This document shows positions 47,315 through 55,891 of a stretch of DNA of 64,000 nt, in pieces; position 1 is the first letter of the stretch; each line of letters starts with the position of its first letter. The translations under genes and the position numbers were made by a program. The notes under the pieces were generated by a model that did not search any database, was not told the origin of the DNA, and saw only the letters and a list, made by a program, of their open reading frames with translations. This DNA is from Gilliamella sp. ESL0405 (GTDB lineage Bacteria; Pseudomonadota; Gammaproteobacteria; Enterobacterales; Orbaceae), in assembly GCF_019469205.1 (NCBI RefSeq), contig NZ_CP048265.1:1922001-1986000 (forward strand), given 5' to 3'.

Positions 47315-49008
47315 TGAACAGTCACATCCTCTTGCAACGGTATGATCAGTCGAACTTTAGTACAACTGTCGGGTATACAATCAATTGTTATCCCATACTT
47401 CTCCCCATAGCGAATATTAATCCGTTTATCAACTAAATTCAAACCAAGACCATTAATATCTTTTCTATTTTCCCGATAATTACCCGCATTATCAATGACT
47501 TCTAATATTAGCGTTTGAGCTTGTTGGTAGGCTTTGATAATTACCTTTCCTTTGCCAATTAATTGAGAAGTCCCATGTTTTATCGCATTTTCAACTATAG
47601 GTTGCAATGAAAAAGCCGGAAGTTGAACATATTCTAATTCACTCGGAATATCGATTTCGACGGTTAACTGTTCCATAAATCGCATTTTTTCGATTTGTAA
47701 GTAAGCATTGACATGCTCTATCTCGTCTTTTAGCGATACCATTTCTTCGGTTCGTTTAAGATTTTTGCGGAAAAAAGTCGAGAGATTTTGAACTAATTGC
47801 GAAGCTTGAGTTTGATCCCGACGAATAACAGCAAGTAAAGTATTTAAGGCATTAAATAAGAAGTGAGGATTAACTTGCGCATGTAAAAGTTTAATTTCGG
47901 TTTTCGATAATAGTTGCTTATAGCGCTCATTTTGACCGGCAAGAATCTGGGCTGATAATAAACTGGCTATCCCTTCGCCCAAAGTACAATTTATCGAACT
48001 AAATAAGGTATTTTTGGCTTCATAGAGTTTAATGGTACCCACTACAGTATTATTTTCACCGCGTAAGGGAATAACGAGCGTTGAGCCTAAACGGCAATTT
48101 TTATTAATTGAGCACTGATAAGGCTGATGTACGCCGTCAAGATATTTCACATCATTTTCTTCAATTGCTTTTAAGGTAATATCTGACGTAATCGGCGTGC
48201 CGGGCAAGTGATGATCATCACCAATACCAATAAAAGCTAATATTTTTTCTCTGTCTGTGATAGAAACAGCGCCAATATCGAGTTCTTGATAGATAATTTC
48301 GGCAACTTTTGTACTATTGATCTGATTAAACCCTTCACGCAATAAACCTTCAGTACTAACAGCAATTTTTAACGCTTTAGCCGAAAAAGCCGATGTATAA
48401 CGTTCAAAAATAGCTCGTCTATCTAACAAGATTCGCATAAACATTGCCGCCCCAATGCTGTTAGCCACAATCATCGGTGCAGCTATGCTACCAACTGCAT
48501 GTAAAACCACATCAAACGGTCGAGAGATTAATAACACCATAATCATTTCAATCGATTCAACAATTAAGCCTAATATCCCAACTAATAACGGGTTGTAGAT
48601 AAGATCAACTCGCCCTTTTTTCATTAAAATATAGTGAAGTAATCCACTGATTAATCCGGTTAAAATGGTTGATAGCATGCAACTTTCAGCGGTGATCCCC
48701 CCTAAAGTATAACGATGCACACCACCGGTTATCCCCACTAACAGACCAACCATGGGTCCACCGAGTAACCCCCCTAAAATAGCGCCAATTGCTCGAGTAT
48801 TAGCAATAGTGTCTTCAATGTGTAAGCCAAAATAGCTACCCATAATACAAAATAGTGAAAAAATTAAATAACAGATTAATTTGTGAGGTAAGTGAACGGT
48901 AACTTGCATAAGCGGAATGACAATGGGTGTTTTACTTAGCAAATAAGCAATGACTAAATAAATACACATTTGTTGTAAAAGCTGTAATACAAGATCAAAT
49001 TCGAACAT
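47308..49008 (-). CDS. btsS: BtsS (YehU), LytS-type pyruvate-sensing histidine kinase
   Basis: Six N-terminal membrane helices of the 5TMR-LYT type (residues about 5-195, with GSYFGLHIEDTIANTRAIGA and GGVHRYTLGG), a GAF domain (about 225-365) and a C-terminal kinase with the phospho-His in NPHFLFNALNT and ATP-binding NAIKHGT and GLGLNLVDKR. BtsS is a high-affinity extracellular pyruvate sensor. The start at 49008 (MFEFDLVLQLLQQM) matches E. coli MYDFNLVLLLLQQM; an ATG four codons upstream (49020) cannot be excluded since neither has a clear ribosome site. It lies 53 bases after bglX on the same strand. Confidence 0.94.
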   Translation of the reverse strand: MFEFDLVLQLLQQMCIYLVIAYLLSKTPIVIPLMQVTVHLPHKLICYLIFSLFCIMGSYFGLHIEDTIANTRAIGAILGGLLGGPMVGLLVGITGGVHRYTLGGITAESCMLSTILTGLISGLLHYILMKKGRVDLIYNPLLVGILGLIVESIEMIMVLLISRPFDVVLHAVGSIAAPMIVANSIGAAMFMRILLDRRAIFERYTSAFSAKALKIAVSTEGLLREGFNQINSTKVAEIIYQELDIGAVSITDREKILAFIGIGDDHHLPGTPITSDITLKAIEENDVKYLDGVHQPYQCSINKNCRLGSTLVIPLRGENNTVVGTIKLYEAKNTLFSSINCTLGEGIASLLSAQILAGQNERYKQLLSKTEIKLLHAQVNPHFLFNALNTLLAVIRRDQTQASQLVQNLSTFFRKNLKRTEEMVSLKDEIEHVNAYLQIEKMRFMEQLTVEIDIPSELEYVQLPAFSLQPIVENAIKHGTSQLIGKGKVIIKAYQQAQTLILEVIDNAGNYRENRKDINGLGLNLVDKRINIRYGEKYGITIDCIPDSCTKVRLIIPLQEDVTVQC

Positions 49009-49061
49009 GATGCTGACCATAGATGCAAACCGTCGATAACTATCGACGGTTGATTGTTAAC

Positions 49062-51335
49062 TTATTTATCAAGCAAAGTGAACGTTTGCTTATTTTTTGT
49101 AGTTGAGTCATCACCAACATACACATTAAACTTTCCGGGTTCGGCAACATATTGCATTTTATCGTTCCAAAATTTTAACATGTCATATTTGATAACAAAC
49201 TTAACTTGTCCTTTTTCATGTGGCTTTAAAGTAATATTTTCAAAGCCGATTAACTGTTTGACAGGTCTGCTTACTGACGCGGTTACATCTTGAAGATAAA
49301 ACTGAACAGTTTGCATACCGGTTTTATCACCAACATTTTCCACATTGGCAGTCACCACAATTTCACCGCCCGGCAACATCTGATCACTTGATAAAGCAAA
49401 ATCAATGGTAAAATCGGTGTAACTTAAACCAAAACCAAAGGGGAATAAAGGTTCATTTGGGCTATCAAAATATGAAGTGGTATATTTACCCATGTTCTGG
49501 GTACCACGTGGGCGTCCGGTATTTAAATGGCTATAATAGACAGGTATTTGCCCTACATTCATAGGGAAAGACATTGGCAATTTACCTGAAGGGTTATAAT
49601 CACCAAACAAGACATCTGCAATGGCATTTCCACCTTCTGTACCTAAAAACCACGTTTCGAGCATTGCATCGGCTTGGTCATACTCTTCTGGCAATGTCAG
49701 AGGGCGTCCATTCATTAATGTAATCACAACCGGTTTCCCCGTTGCCTTCAATGCTTTAATCAACCGTTTCTGACTGTCTTGCAACGCAAGATCTGTACGG
49801 CTTGAAGACTCATGCGCCATACCTTGTGCTTCACCCACAAAAACCACAACAACATCAGATTCTTTAGCGGCAGCAACCGCTTGTGCTAACATCTCATCCG
49901 CCGGCCTTTCATCAAATTTGCTACTCATTCCGTATAAATTTAAAAATTTAAATAAGTTCGGATCATCAGATAGATTTGCTCCAAAAGCATAACTAATCTG
50001 TTTAGGATCTTTTACGGCATTTTTAATACCTTCTAGTGGTGTGACGGCTAAATTAGCTCGCCCTGCCCCAGACCAACTACCTAAAATATCTCGTTTAGAA
50101 TCCGCTAAAGGCCCAATGACTGCAATTTTCATATCTTTTGTCAGTGGTAAAAGATGATCGTTATTTTTTAACAATACAATACTACGGCGGGCAACATCTC
50201 TAGCTTCTTGTCTATGTAAGCGATTATCAGCAAACATTGTGTCGATATCTAAATTCGGATCTAAATTACGATAAGGATTTTTAAATAATCCCATATCATA
50301 TTTTAATTCTAAAACTCGACGACAAGCCCGATCTATTTCATTTTCAGAAATCACCCCTTGATCAACAAGTTCCGGTAAAAATCGTAAAAAATACTCATCG
50401 TTCATACTAATATCAATACCGGCTTTGATCGCAACACGCACCGCATCTTTAGGATCGCTGGCTACACCATGATTAATCAGTTCCCGAATTGCACCATGAT
50501 CACTGACAACAACACCGTCAAAATGCCATTTGTCACGTAATACTTCTGTTAATAACCAGTGATTAGCACTTGCCGGAATACCATTGACACTGACCAAAGA
50601 TACCATTACCGCACGGCTGCCGGCATCAATGGCCGCTTTATAAGGAACCAGATACTCTTGAAACATCTTGCGTTCACTCATATCAGTACTATTATATTCA
50701 CGCCCACCCTCAACAGCGCCATATAAAGCAAAATGCTTCACCGTGGTCACTAAAGATTTTTTATCTTGCAAAGACTGTTTTTGCATTTTTTCAACAAAAA
50801 TACGACCGGCTTCTGATACCAGATAAGGATCTTCACCAAACCCTTCTGATACCCTACCCCAACGTGGATCTCGAGTAATATCAACCATTGGCGCCCAAGT
50901 CATGTTTAAACCGTCACTGGTTGCTTCATCAGCAGATACTTCGGCAACTTTACCTATTGCTGAACGATCCCATGTCGATGCTATAGCTAAATTGATTGGA
51001 AATATCGTGCGATGACCATGAATAATATCAAAACCAAAATAAAGTGGAATTTGGTTGTGAGATTTCAAAGCACGTTCTTGCATTTGAGATAAATCAGGTT
51101 CAACAACAGTGTTAAAAATACCACCAATTTCACCTGCTTCAATTTGATCGAGAACTTTACTTAAAGTTAATTCTCCACCAACACTGATCAATCGTAATTG
51201 ACCGACTTTTTCCTTAATCGTCATTTTCGATAAAAGGTTATCAATAAAAACTTTCTTTTCTTCATCAGGAGTTTGCGCAATCAACGATCCGGAAAATATA
51301 AATAAGACTAAAAAAAGAACGATTCTTTTCATCAT
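49062..51335 (-). CDS. bglX: BglX, periplasmic beta-glucosidase (GH3)
   Basis: A glycoside hydrolase family 3 enzyme of about 757 residues that splits beta-glucosides and xylosides in the periplasm. It has a signal peptide ending near GSLIAQ, the GH3 N-terminal barrel (LNMTWAPMVDITRDPRWGR, TVKHFALYGAVEGG) with nucleophile Asp in VVVSDHGAI, the alpha/beta C domain (GEAQGMAHESSSRTD, GDYNPSGKLP) and a fibronectin III-like domain. The ATG at 51335 gives a normal signal peptide; an in-frame ATG lies six codons upstream. Copy B of the 45-bp repeat upstream carries a promoter-like pair. btsS follows on the same strand. Confidence 0.94.
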   Translation of the reverse strand: MMKRIVLFLVLFIFSGSLIAQTPDEEKKVFIDNLLSKMTIKEKVGQLRLISVGGELTLSKVLDQIEAGEIGGIFNTVVEPDLSQMQERALKSHNQIPLYFGFDIIHGHRTIFPINLAIASTWDRSAIGKVAEVSADEATSDGLNMTWAPMVDITRDPRWGRVSEGFGEDPYLVSEAGRIFVEKMQKQSLQDKKSLVTTVKHFALYGAVEGGREYNSTDMSERKMFQEYLVPYKAAIDAGSRAVMVSLVSVNGIPASANHWLLTEVLRDKWHFDGVVVSDHGAIRELINHGVASDPKDAVRVAIKAGIDISMNDEYFLRFLPELVDQGVISENEIDRACRRVLELKYDMGLFKNPYRNLDPNLDIDTMFADNRLHRQEARDVARRSIVLLKNNDHLLPLTKDMKIAVIGPLADSKRDILGSWSGAGRANLAVTPLEGIKNAVKDPKQISYAFGANLSDDPNLFKFLNLYGMSSKFDERPADEMLAQAVAAAKESDVVVVFVGEAQGMAHESSSRTDLALQDSQKRLIKALKATGKPVVITLMNGRPLTLPEEYDQADAMLETWFLGTEGGNAIADVLFGDYNPSGKLPMSFPMNVGQIPVYYSHLNTGRPRGTQNMGKYTTSYFDSPNEPLFPFGFGLSYTDFTIDFALSSDQMLPGGEIVVTANVENVGDKTGMQTVQFYLQDVTASVSRPVKQLIGFENITLKPHEKGQVKFVIKYDMLKFWNDKMQYVAEPGKFNVYVGDDSTTKNKQTFTLLDK

Positions 51336-51459
51336 AATAAGTCGTACAATCATTAAGCAGTTAGACAGATCAATAGCATAACGTATCCACTACAAAAAAT
51401 CTTGTTTTTTAGGAAGTTTATTAGAGGAAAGGAGGAAAGGCAGCATTTACTATCGAAAA

Positions 51460-51504
51460 TTTTTATACTTAAACGTATAGTAAATCTGAAATCTTTTGAC
51501 AAAA
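51460..51504 (-). repeat. 45-bp dispersed repeat, copy B, upstream of bglX
   Basis: 44 of 45 bases match 28880-28924. On the minus strand it provides TTGTCA (51502-51497), a 17-base spacer and TATACG (51479-51474), about 140 bases before bglX. The yajQ terminator T tract abuts it. This is a plausible bglX promoter. Confidence 0.7.
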
Positions 51505-51556
51505 AAATACCCATATAAATGGGTAATAAGCAACTTTGCCGAATAATATCGGCAAA
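51501..51556 (-). terminator. Tandem hairpins after yajQ
   Basis: The first hairpin, CTTTGCCGA with TCGGCAAAG (51533-51556), starts ten bases after the stop. The second, TACCCAT with ATGGGTA (51508-51525), is followed on the minus strand by seven T. The second is a good rho-independent terminator. Confidence 0.8.
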
Positions 51557-51565
51557 GATAAATAA

Positions 51566-52057
51566 TTAATCTCTAAAGTTAGTAAATTGGAACGGTTGGC
51601 CTAATTCACCATTTTTCACTAATGCCATGGTCGCTTGTAAATCGTCCCGAGATTTACCCGTTACACGCACTTGTTCACCTTGAACTTGGGCTTGCACTTT
51701 AAGTTTGCTATCTTTTATCAACTTGACAATTTTTTTAGCTAATTCTTTATCAATCCCCTGTTTTAACTTAACGGTAATACTATAGAATTTACCACTATGT
51801 TCCAGCTCTTCGGGAATGTCTAAAGCACCGCCGTCAATGCCTCGTTTAGCTAGCTTATCACGCAAAATATCCAGTAATTGTTGTACTTGAAAGTCTGATT
51901 GACTTGTTGCTTTGATAGTTTGATTTTTTTCATTGAGCTCAAATGAAGCTTCAACATTTTTAAAATCCCAACGAGTAGTTAATTCACGCGTTGCGTTTTC
52001 AACGCCATTTTTAACTTCTGGCATTTGGATTTCTGACACAATATCAAAAGAAGGCAT
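51566..52057 (-). CDS. yajQ: YajQ-family nucleotide-binding protein
   Basis: A 163-residue UPF0234 protein with two ferredoxin-like domains. Family blocks [34 protein letters not shown] and [13 protein letters not shown] are all present. Members bind tRNA/GTP, and some bind cyclic-di-GMP and act on transcription; which applies here is unknown. AGAGGAAAA precedes the ATG. It appears monocistronic, with two terminator hairpins behind it. Confidence 0.94.
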   Translation of the reverse strand: MPSFDIVSEIQMPEVKNGVENATRELTTRWDFKNVEASFELNEKNQTIKATSQSDFQVQQLLDILRDKLAKRGIDGGALDIPEELEHSGKFYSITVKLKQGIDKELAKKIVKLIKDSKLKVQAQVQGEQVRVTGKSRDDLQATMALVKNGELGQPFQFTNFRD

Positions 52058-52166
52058 AAGTTTTCCTCTTCTAATGGTTATAAATGATATTAATATAAAA
52101 GATGAATGATGTAGTTAAAAGCCGCCAAACGACTTTGACGGCAAATTAAGAAGTGATTAGTAAAAA

Positions 52167-52991
52167 TTAATCAATGGTACGAAGTAATTCGTTAATACCT
52201 ACTTTACCTAACGTTTTAGCATCAACTTTTTTAACGATAACAGCACAATAAAGGCTATATTTACCGTCTTTTGTTGGTAAATTACCTGAAACCACCACAG
52301 AACCAGCCGGTACACGACCATAGTGCACTTCACCGGTTGCACGATCATAAATTTTAGTACTTTGACCGATAAATACACCCATTGAAATAACACTGCCTTC
52401 TTCGACAATAACACCTTCAACAATCTCACTACGTGCACCGATAAAACAGTTATCTTCTATGATAGTCGGGTTAGCTTGTAATGGTTCTAAAACGCCACCA
52501 ATACCAACACCACCGGATAAATGCACATTTTTACCAATTTGCGCACACGATCCGACAGTTACCCAAGTATCAACCATGGTACCTTCATCGACATATGCAC
52601 CAATGTTGACATAAGACGGCATTAATACAGTATTACGAGCGATATAGGCTCCTTGACGAGCAATCGCAGAAGGAACAACACGGAAGCCTTCTTGTTGGAA
52701 TCGAGCTTCATCATATTGGGCAAATTTTAATGGCACTTTGTCATAATAATTAGTCGCCCCACCATCGATAAGTTGGTTTTCATTAATGCGGAAAGAGAGT
52801 AATACAGCTTTTTTTAACCATTGGTGAGTCACCCAGTCCCCATTGATTTTTTCTGCGACACGCATCTTACCGCTGTCGAGTAAATGAATACATTGATTAA
52901 TGGCATCACGTGTTACCGTATCAACATTTGATGGGGTGATTTCAGCACGACGTTCAAATGCGGCTTCAATAATAGTTTGTAGTTGTTGCAT
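52167..52991 (-). CDS. dapD: DapD, tetrahydrodipicolinate N-succinyltransferase
   Basis: Succinyl-CoA-dependent enzyme of the lysine/diaminopimelate pathway, needed for peptidoglycan. An N-terminal helical domain is followed by a left-handed beta helix of hexapeptide repeats ([44 protein letters not shown]). Length 274, as in E. coli. Single-gene context with its own ribosome site. Very secure. Confidence 0.97.
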   Translation of the reverse strand: MQQLQTIIEAAFERRAEITPSNVDTVTRDAINQCIHLLDSGKMRVAEKINGDWVTHQWLKKAVLLSFRINENQLIDGGATNYYDKVPLKFAQYDEARFQQEGFRVVPSAIARQGAYIARNTVLMPSYVNIGAYVDEGTMVDTWVTVGSCAQIGKNVHLSGGVGIGGVLEPLQANPTIIEDNCFIGARSEIVEGVIVEEGSVISMGVFIGQSTKIYDRATGEVHYGRVPAGSVVVSGNLPTKDGKYSLYCAVIVKKVDAKTLGKVGINELLRTID

Positions 52992-53208
52992 CTCTCGTTT
53001 CCTTTAACTTTTAGTCCGTTAGCAAATTCAAATAGGCAAACAGTATAATATAATATGTCGTGATTTTTAAGTGGTTTGTCATATCATTAACTTTTTTAAG
53101 TAAAAATAAAAAATGATTTGTGGCATCTGTTCCAAAATAACAACAAATATCTGCCCTCATCTTCCTTTCAGTTAACATAGCGCTACCTTATGATAATCAA
53201 ATTCAGCT

Positions 53209-53685
53209 ATGCAAAATTTAGGATTTTCTTTAATTGAATTACTCATTGTTGTTTGTATTAGTGCCATATTAGCTAGTGTGGGTATTAACCATTGGCAAGC
53301 CCAAAAGTTGCGTAATGAATTAGAGATAACCACCAAACAATTAGCTTCTTTTTTGAGCGAAGTTCAAGTGAAAGCTTACACGAATAATGATAATTACTAT
53401 CTTTATCTTTTTGTTTCACCTTGGTGCATAAGTATTACTCAAGGTGAAAAACCTCAATCTTGTCATCAAGGTTTATTGCAATTTATCAAGCCCGACAATT
53501 CAGTCGTTATTAGCGGATTGAATGATAACCAAAGCGCCACATTTTGGGGACGCCGTAATATGGCCAAAAATATCTCTTTCGAATTAAGTAATCGTATCGG
53601 TACCAGCAAAATCTTTGTTTCATCGCAAGGGCGTATCCGATTTTGCCGAAAAAGTAGCTACCTAACGGGGTTGCCGCCATGTTAA
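53209..53685 (+). CDS. ppdA: Minor pseudopilin, PpdA-like (GspH/FimT type)
   Basis: A 158-residue type IV pilin-like protein. The prepilin peptidase site is G|FSLIELL, with Glu5 of the mature form and a hydrophobic N-terminal helix, followed by a GspH-like globular domain with paired cysteines (WCISI and SCHQG; FCRK and PPC). The leader is only five residues. It starts a four-gene cluster in the order ppdA-ppdB-ygdB-ppdC known from E. coli, which assigns it by position as well as by motif. Minor pseudopilins prime type IV pilus or type II secretion pseudopilus assembly. Confidence 0.8.
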   Translation: MQNLGFSLIELLIVVCISAILASVGINHWQAQKLRNELEITTKQLASFLSEVQVKAYTNNDNYYLYLFVSPWCISITQGEKPQSCHQGLLQFIKPDNSVVISGLNDNQSATFWGRRNMAKNISFELSNRIGTSKIFVSSQGRIRFCRKSSYLTGLPPC

Positions 53686-54248
53686 ATCAGTCAGGATTTT
53701 CATTATTAGAAGCGTTAATCAGTATAACATTATCGACGATAATGGTGCTCGGCATAAGCTCTTTTTACACACAATTGCAAACCAATATTTATCATCATTA
53801 TCAAAAAAAACATTTACAAACAATTGTTGAGCAAGGACTAGTAGGCTTATCAAAGGATATCAGACGAGCTGGATTTATTGCTAACGATCCAACAAAAATG
53901 ACAGCAAAACCGATCGATATTACCTCAAATCCTTACTGTATAACGCTACGTTATGATAGCGAAATACGTAATGATTGGATCTATAACCCCAATTTCACCC
54001 GATATTCAGACATATTTAGCTATCGTTATAATCAAAAAAACATCGAGTACAAAACAGGCGAGCTTAATTGTCGAAGTTCGCAATGGGAAAAACTGTTCGA
54101 TCCTGCTGAAGTGAAAATCACGCAATTTTCAATTAAACAGCAAAAAAATGGTTTGGAAATTACCCTTGCGGCAGAATTAAAACAAAACAAAAAAATTAAT
54201 TATCAAATAACTAAATTTATAAAAAATGAAAATCCACTATCCCCCTAA
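53679..54248 (+). CDS. ppdB: Minor pseudopilin, PpdB-like (PilW/GspJ type)
   Basis: A 189-residue prepilin with cleavage motif G|FSLLEALI and the PilW-like feature DIRRAGFIAN near residue 60, which is conserved in this group. It overlaps ppdA by seven bases and ygdB by 23 bases, so translation is coupled. Probable partner of the other three pseudopilins at the pilus tip. Confidence 0.82.
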   Translation: MLNQSGFSLLEALISITLSTIMVLGISSFYTQLQTNIYHHYQKKHLQTIVEQGLVGLSKDIRRAGFIANDPTKMTAKPIDITSNPYCITLRYDSEIRNDWIYNPNFTRYSDIFSYRYNQKNIEYKTGELNCRSSQWEKLFDPAEVKITQFSIKQQKNGLEITLAAELKQNKKINYQITKFIKNENPLSP

Positions 54249-54657
54249 TTCGCTGTCAGGTTTCAGTACGATATCAATGGTCATTATATTAACCATTATT
54301 GGGTTGCTATTATTAACAGGATTTCATTCGTTAATCATTTCCGAACAAAAAACAATTATTAGTCAGACGCAATATTATCAACGATTTAATCAAGCAAGCT
54401 CAGCTTTACAATGGGCTATAACGCAAAATTGGCCGACACCAACGGATCAATGGCAATGCTTAATTGAAGCAAGATTTCAACTAAAAGCATGCATTAAAAA
54501 ATCACTATTAAAAATTGATGACTATATTCTAGTCCGTGGCGAAGCGGAGCATTTTTATCTTTACCAATTGACCCATTATGACAGTCATAAACTTATCAGC
54601 CAACCAGGTCACTGGCTTGATTATTGCCCGGAAAAAAGGAGTATCGATTGTGAATAA
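54226..54657 (+). CDS. ygdB: YgdB-like pseudopilin-associated protein (PilX type)
   Basis: A 143-residue protein with an N-terminal hydrophobic helix preceded by G-F-S, but without the Glu5 of standard prepilins (GFSTISMVIIL), as in E. coli YgdB. The C-terminal LDYCPEKRSIDCE resembles the DFCPLKERALC end of YgdB. PilX/GspK-like minor pilins in this position often lack Glu5 because they cap the pseudopilus. It lies between ppdB and ppdC with overlaps on both sides. Confidence 0.75.
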   Translation: MKIHYPPNSLSGFSTISMVIILTIIGLLLLTGFHSLIISEQKTIISQTQYYQRFNQASSALQWAITQNWPTPTDQWQCLIEARFQLKACIKKSLLKIDDYILVRGEAEHFYLYQLTHYDSHKLISQPGHWLDYCPEKRSIDCE

Positions 54658-54976
54658 GCCGCACCAAACAGGCTTTAGCCTTATCGAAGTTATGATAGCT
54701 AGCTTATTAATGTCAATCATCATGATAAGTTTCGTTGGTTATCAGAAAGTGTTATTTCACCAACAACACTATCTATCCAACTTTAAACAAGCGCAACACA
54801 TCGCCTTTCAATTACTTGATAGTTATCCCGAAATTGCCAGTCATATTGTTCCGGATAATTGGCAATTTCACATTCATACTGAATCCTACCTTGCGTCTTG
54901 TAAAATGGTTAGCATCACAATAATGCCACCCAACCAAAAACAAGTTAAACAACAACGCCTTTTTTGCAACAATTAG
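54650..54976 (+). CDS. ppdC: Minor pseudopilin, PpdC-like (PilV/GspI type), GTG start
   Basis: A 108-residue prepilin with cleavage site G|FSLIEVMIASLL. The frame is open 24 codons upstream, but the GTG at 54650 (VNKPHQTG leader) is chosen because AAAGGA lies nine bases before it and gives a normal short leader. It overlaps ygdB by eight bases. In E. coli recC follows ppdC; here a convergent esterase gene does. Confidence 0.8.
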   Translation: MNKPHQTGFSLIEVMIASLLMSIIMISFVGYQKVLFHQQHYLSNFKQAQHIAFQLLDSYPEIASHIVPDNWQFHIHTESYLASCKMVSITIMPPNQKQVKQQRLFCNN

Positions 54977-55002
54977 CTTTTTATGACTTTAACTATAATT
55001 AG

Positions 55003-55755
55003 TTATTTCATTAGCCAACTATGAAGAATTTGCAAAACTTGTGCTGTTTTTTCGGCGTGGACATTATGCCCGGCACCTTCAACAAGTTCAATTATTGCAT
55101 TGGGAAACTGTTCAAATATCGCTGGATAATCTTGATCGGTAATATAGGGTGAATCGCCACCACGAATAAATAAAGCTGGTTTTGTCCACGCAGTAGCAAG
55201 AGGCTGCCAATCACAAAGTTGTTGATACTGTTCAATAATGACTTTGGCATTAAATAGCCACTGCCCATTTTTGAATGATTTCAATAAAAACTGAATTGTC
55301 ATATCCGATAAGCCTTGTTGCTGCATCATCGCAATAATCTGTTTTTTATCATTCAGTTGCATCATAAGGCATTGTGCTAATGCCTTCAAAACTAAAGCAT
55401 TAGAAGAAGTGGGATACTTAACAGGTGCAATATCAATTGCGACCAATTTTTCAATGTTATCAGACATAATTTGAGTTAGCTCAAAAGCCACCTTGCCGCC
55501 CAAAGAGTGTCCGACAATGATTAATTTATCTAAGTGTAACTGATGAGAAAGTTCAGCCACATCCTCCGCCATATCCTTAAAATTCATTGAATCTGACCAA
55601 GGAGATAAGCCGTGATTTCTAAGGTCAATTTGAATTGTTGTATAGTCAGAACAAAAATCCCGAGCTAGCATATTTAAATTATCCAAACTGCCAAATACGC
55701 CGTGTATGAACAATATCGGTTGTCCACTCCCTTGTAATTTATAATTTAATTTCAT
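55003..55755 (-). CDS. ybfF: YbfF-like alpha/beta-hydrolase esterase
   Basis: A 250-residue cytosolic serine esterase of the YbfF group. The oxyanion strand is FIHGVFGSLDN, the nucleophile elbow GHSLGGKVA, and the catalytic His lies in GAGHNVHAEK; an Asp in the late GGDSPYI region or earlier completes the triad. IDLRNHGLSPWSDSMNF and KLVAIDIAPVKYP closely follow E. coli YbfF, which hydrolyses short acyl esters and palmitoyl-CoA in vitro. Convergent with ppdC and divergent from rnb. Confidence 0.92.
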   Translation of the reverse strand: MKLNYKLQGSGQPILFIHGVFGSLDNLNMLARDFCSDYTTIQIDLRNHGLSPWSDSMNFKDMAEDVAELSHQLHLDKLIIVGHSLGGKVAFELTQIMSDNIEKLVAIDIAPVKYPTSSNALVLKALAQCLMMQLNDKKQIIAMMQQQGLSDMTIQFLLKSFKNGQWLFNAKVIIEQYQQLCDWQPLATAWTKPALFIRGGDSPYITDQDYPAIFEQFPNAIIELVEGAGHNVHAEKTAQVLQILHSWLMK

Positions 55756-55850
55756 CGGTTAACTCTGTTCATTATGTTGATAAATCGCATTAGATGTTAA
55801 TTTTAGCAAGTGACAGATGATTAATTCAATAACCCCAAAGCACATAAATG

Positions 55851-55859
55851 TGATAGAAT
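55851..55859 (+). promoter_or_regulatory. Extended -10 promoter element of rnb
   Basis: TGATAGAAT fits the extended -10 pattern TGnTAnAAT and ends 32 bases before the rnb ATG. No good -35 is present, as is common for extended -10 promoters. Confidence 0.5.
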
Positions 55860-55891
55860 TTACGCCTTATTTTTTTATAGCGTTAAGTACT

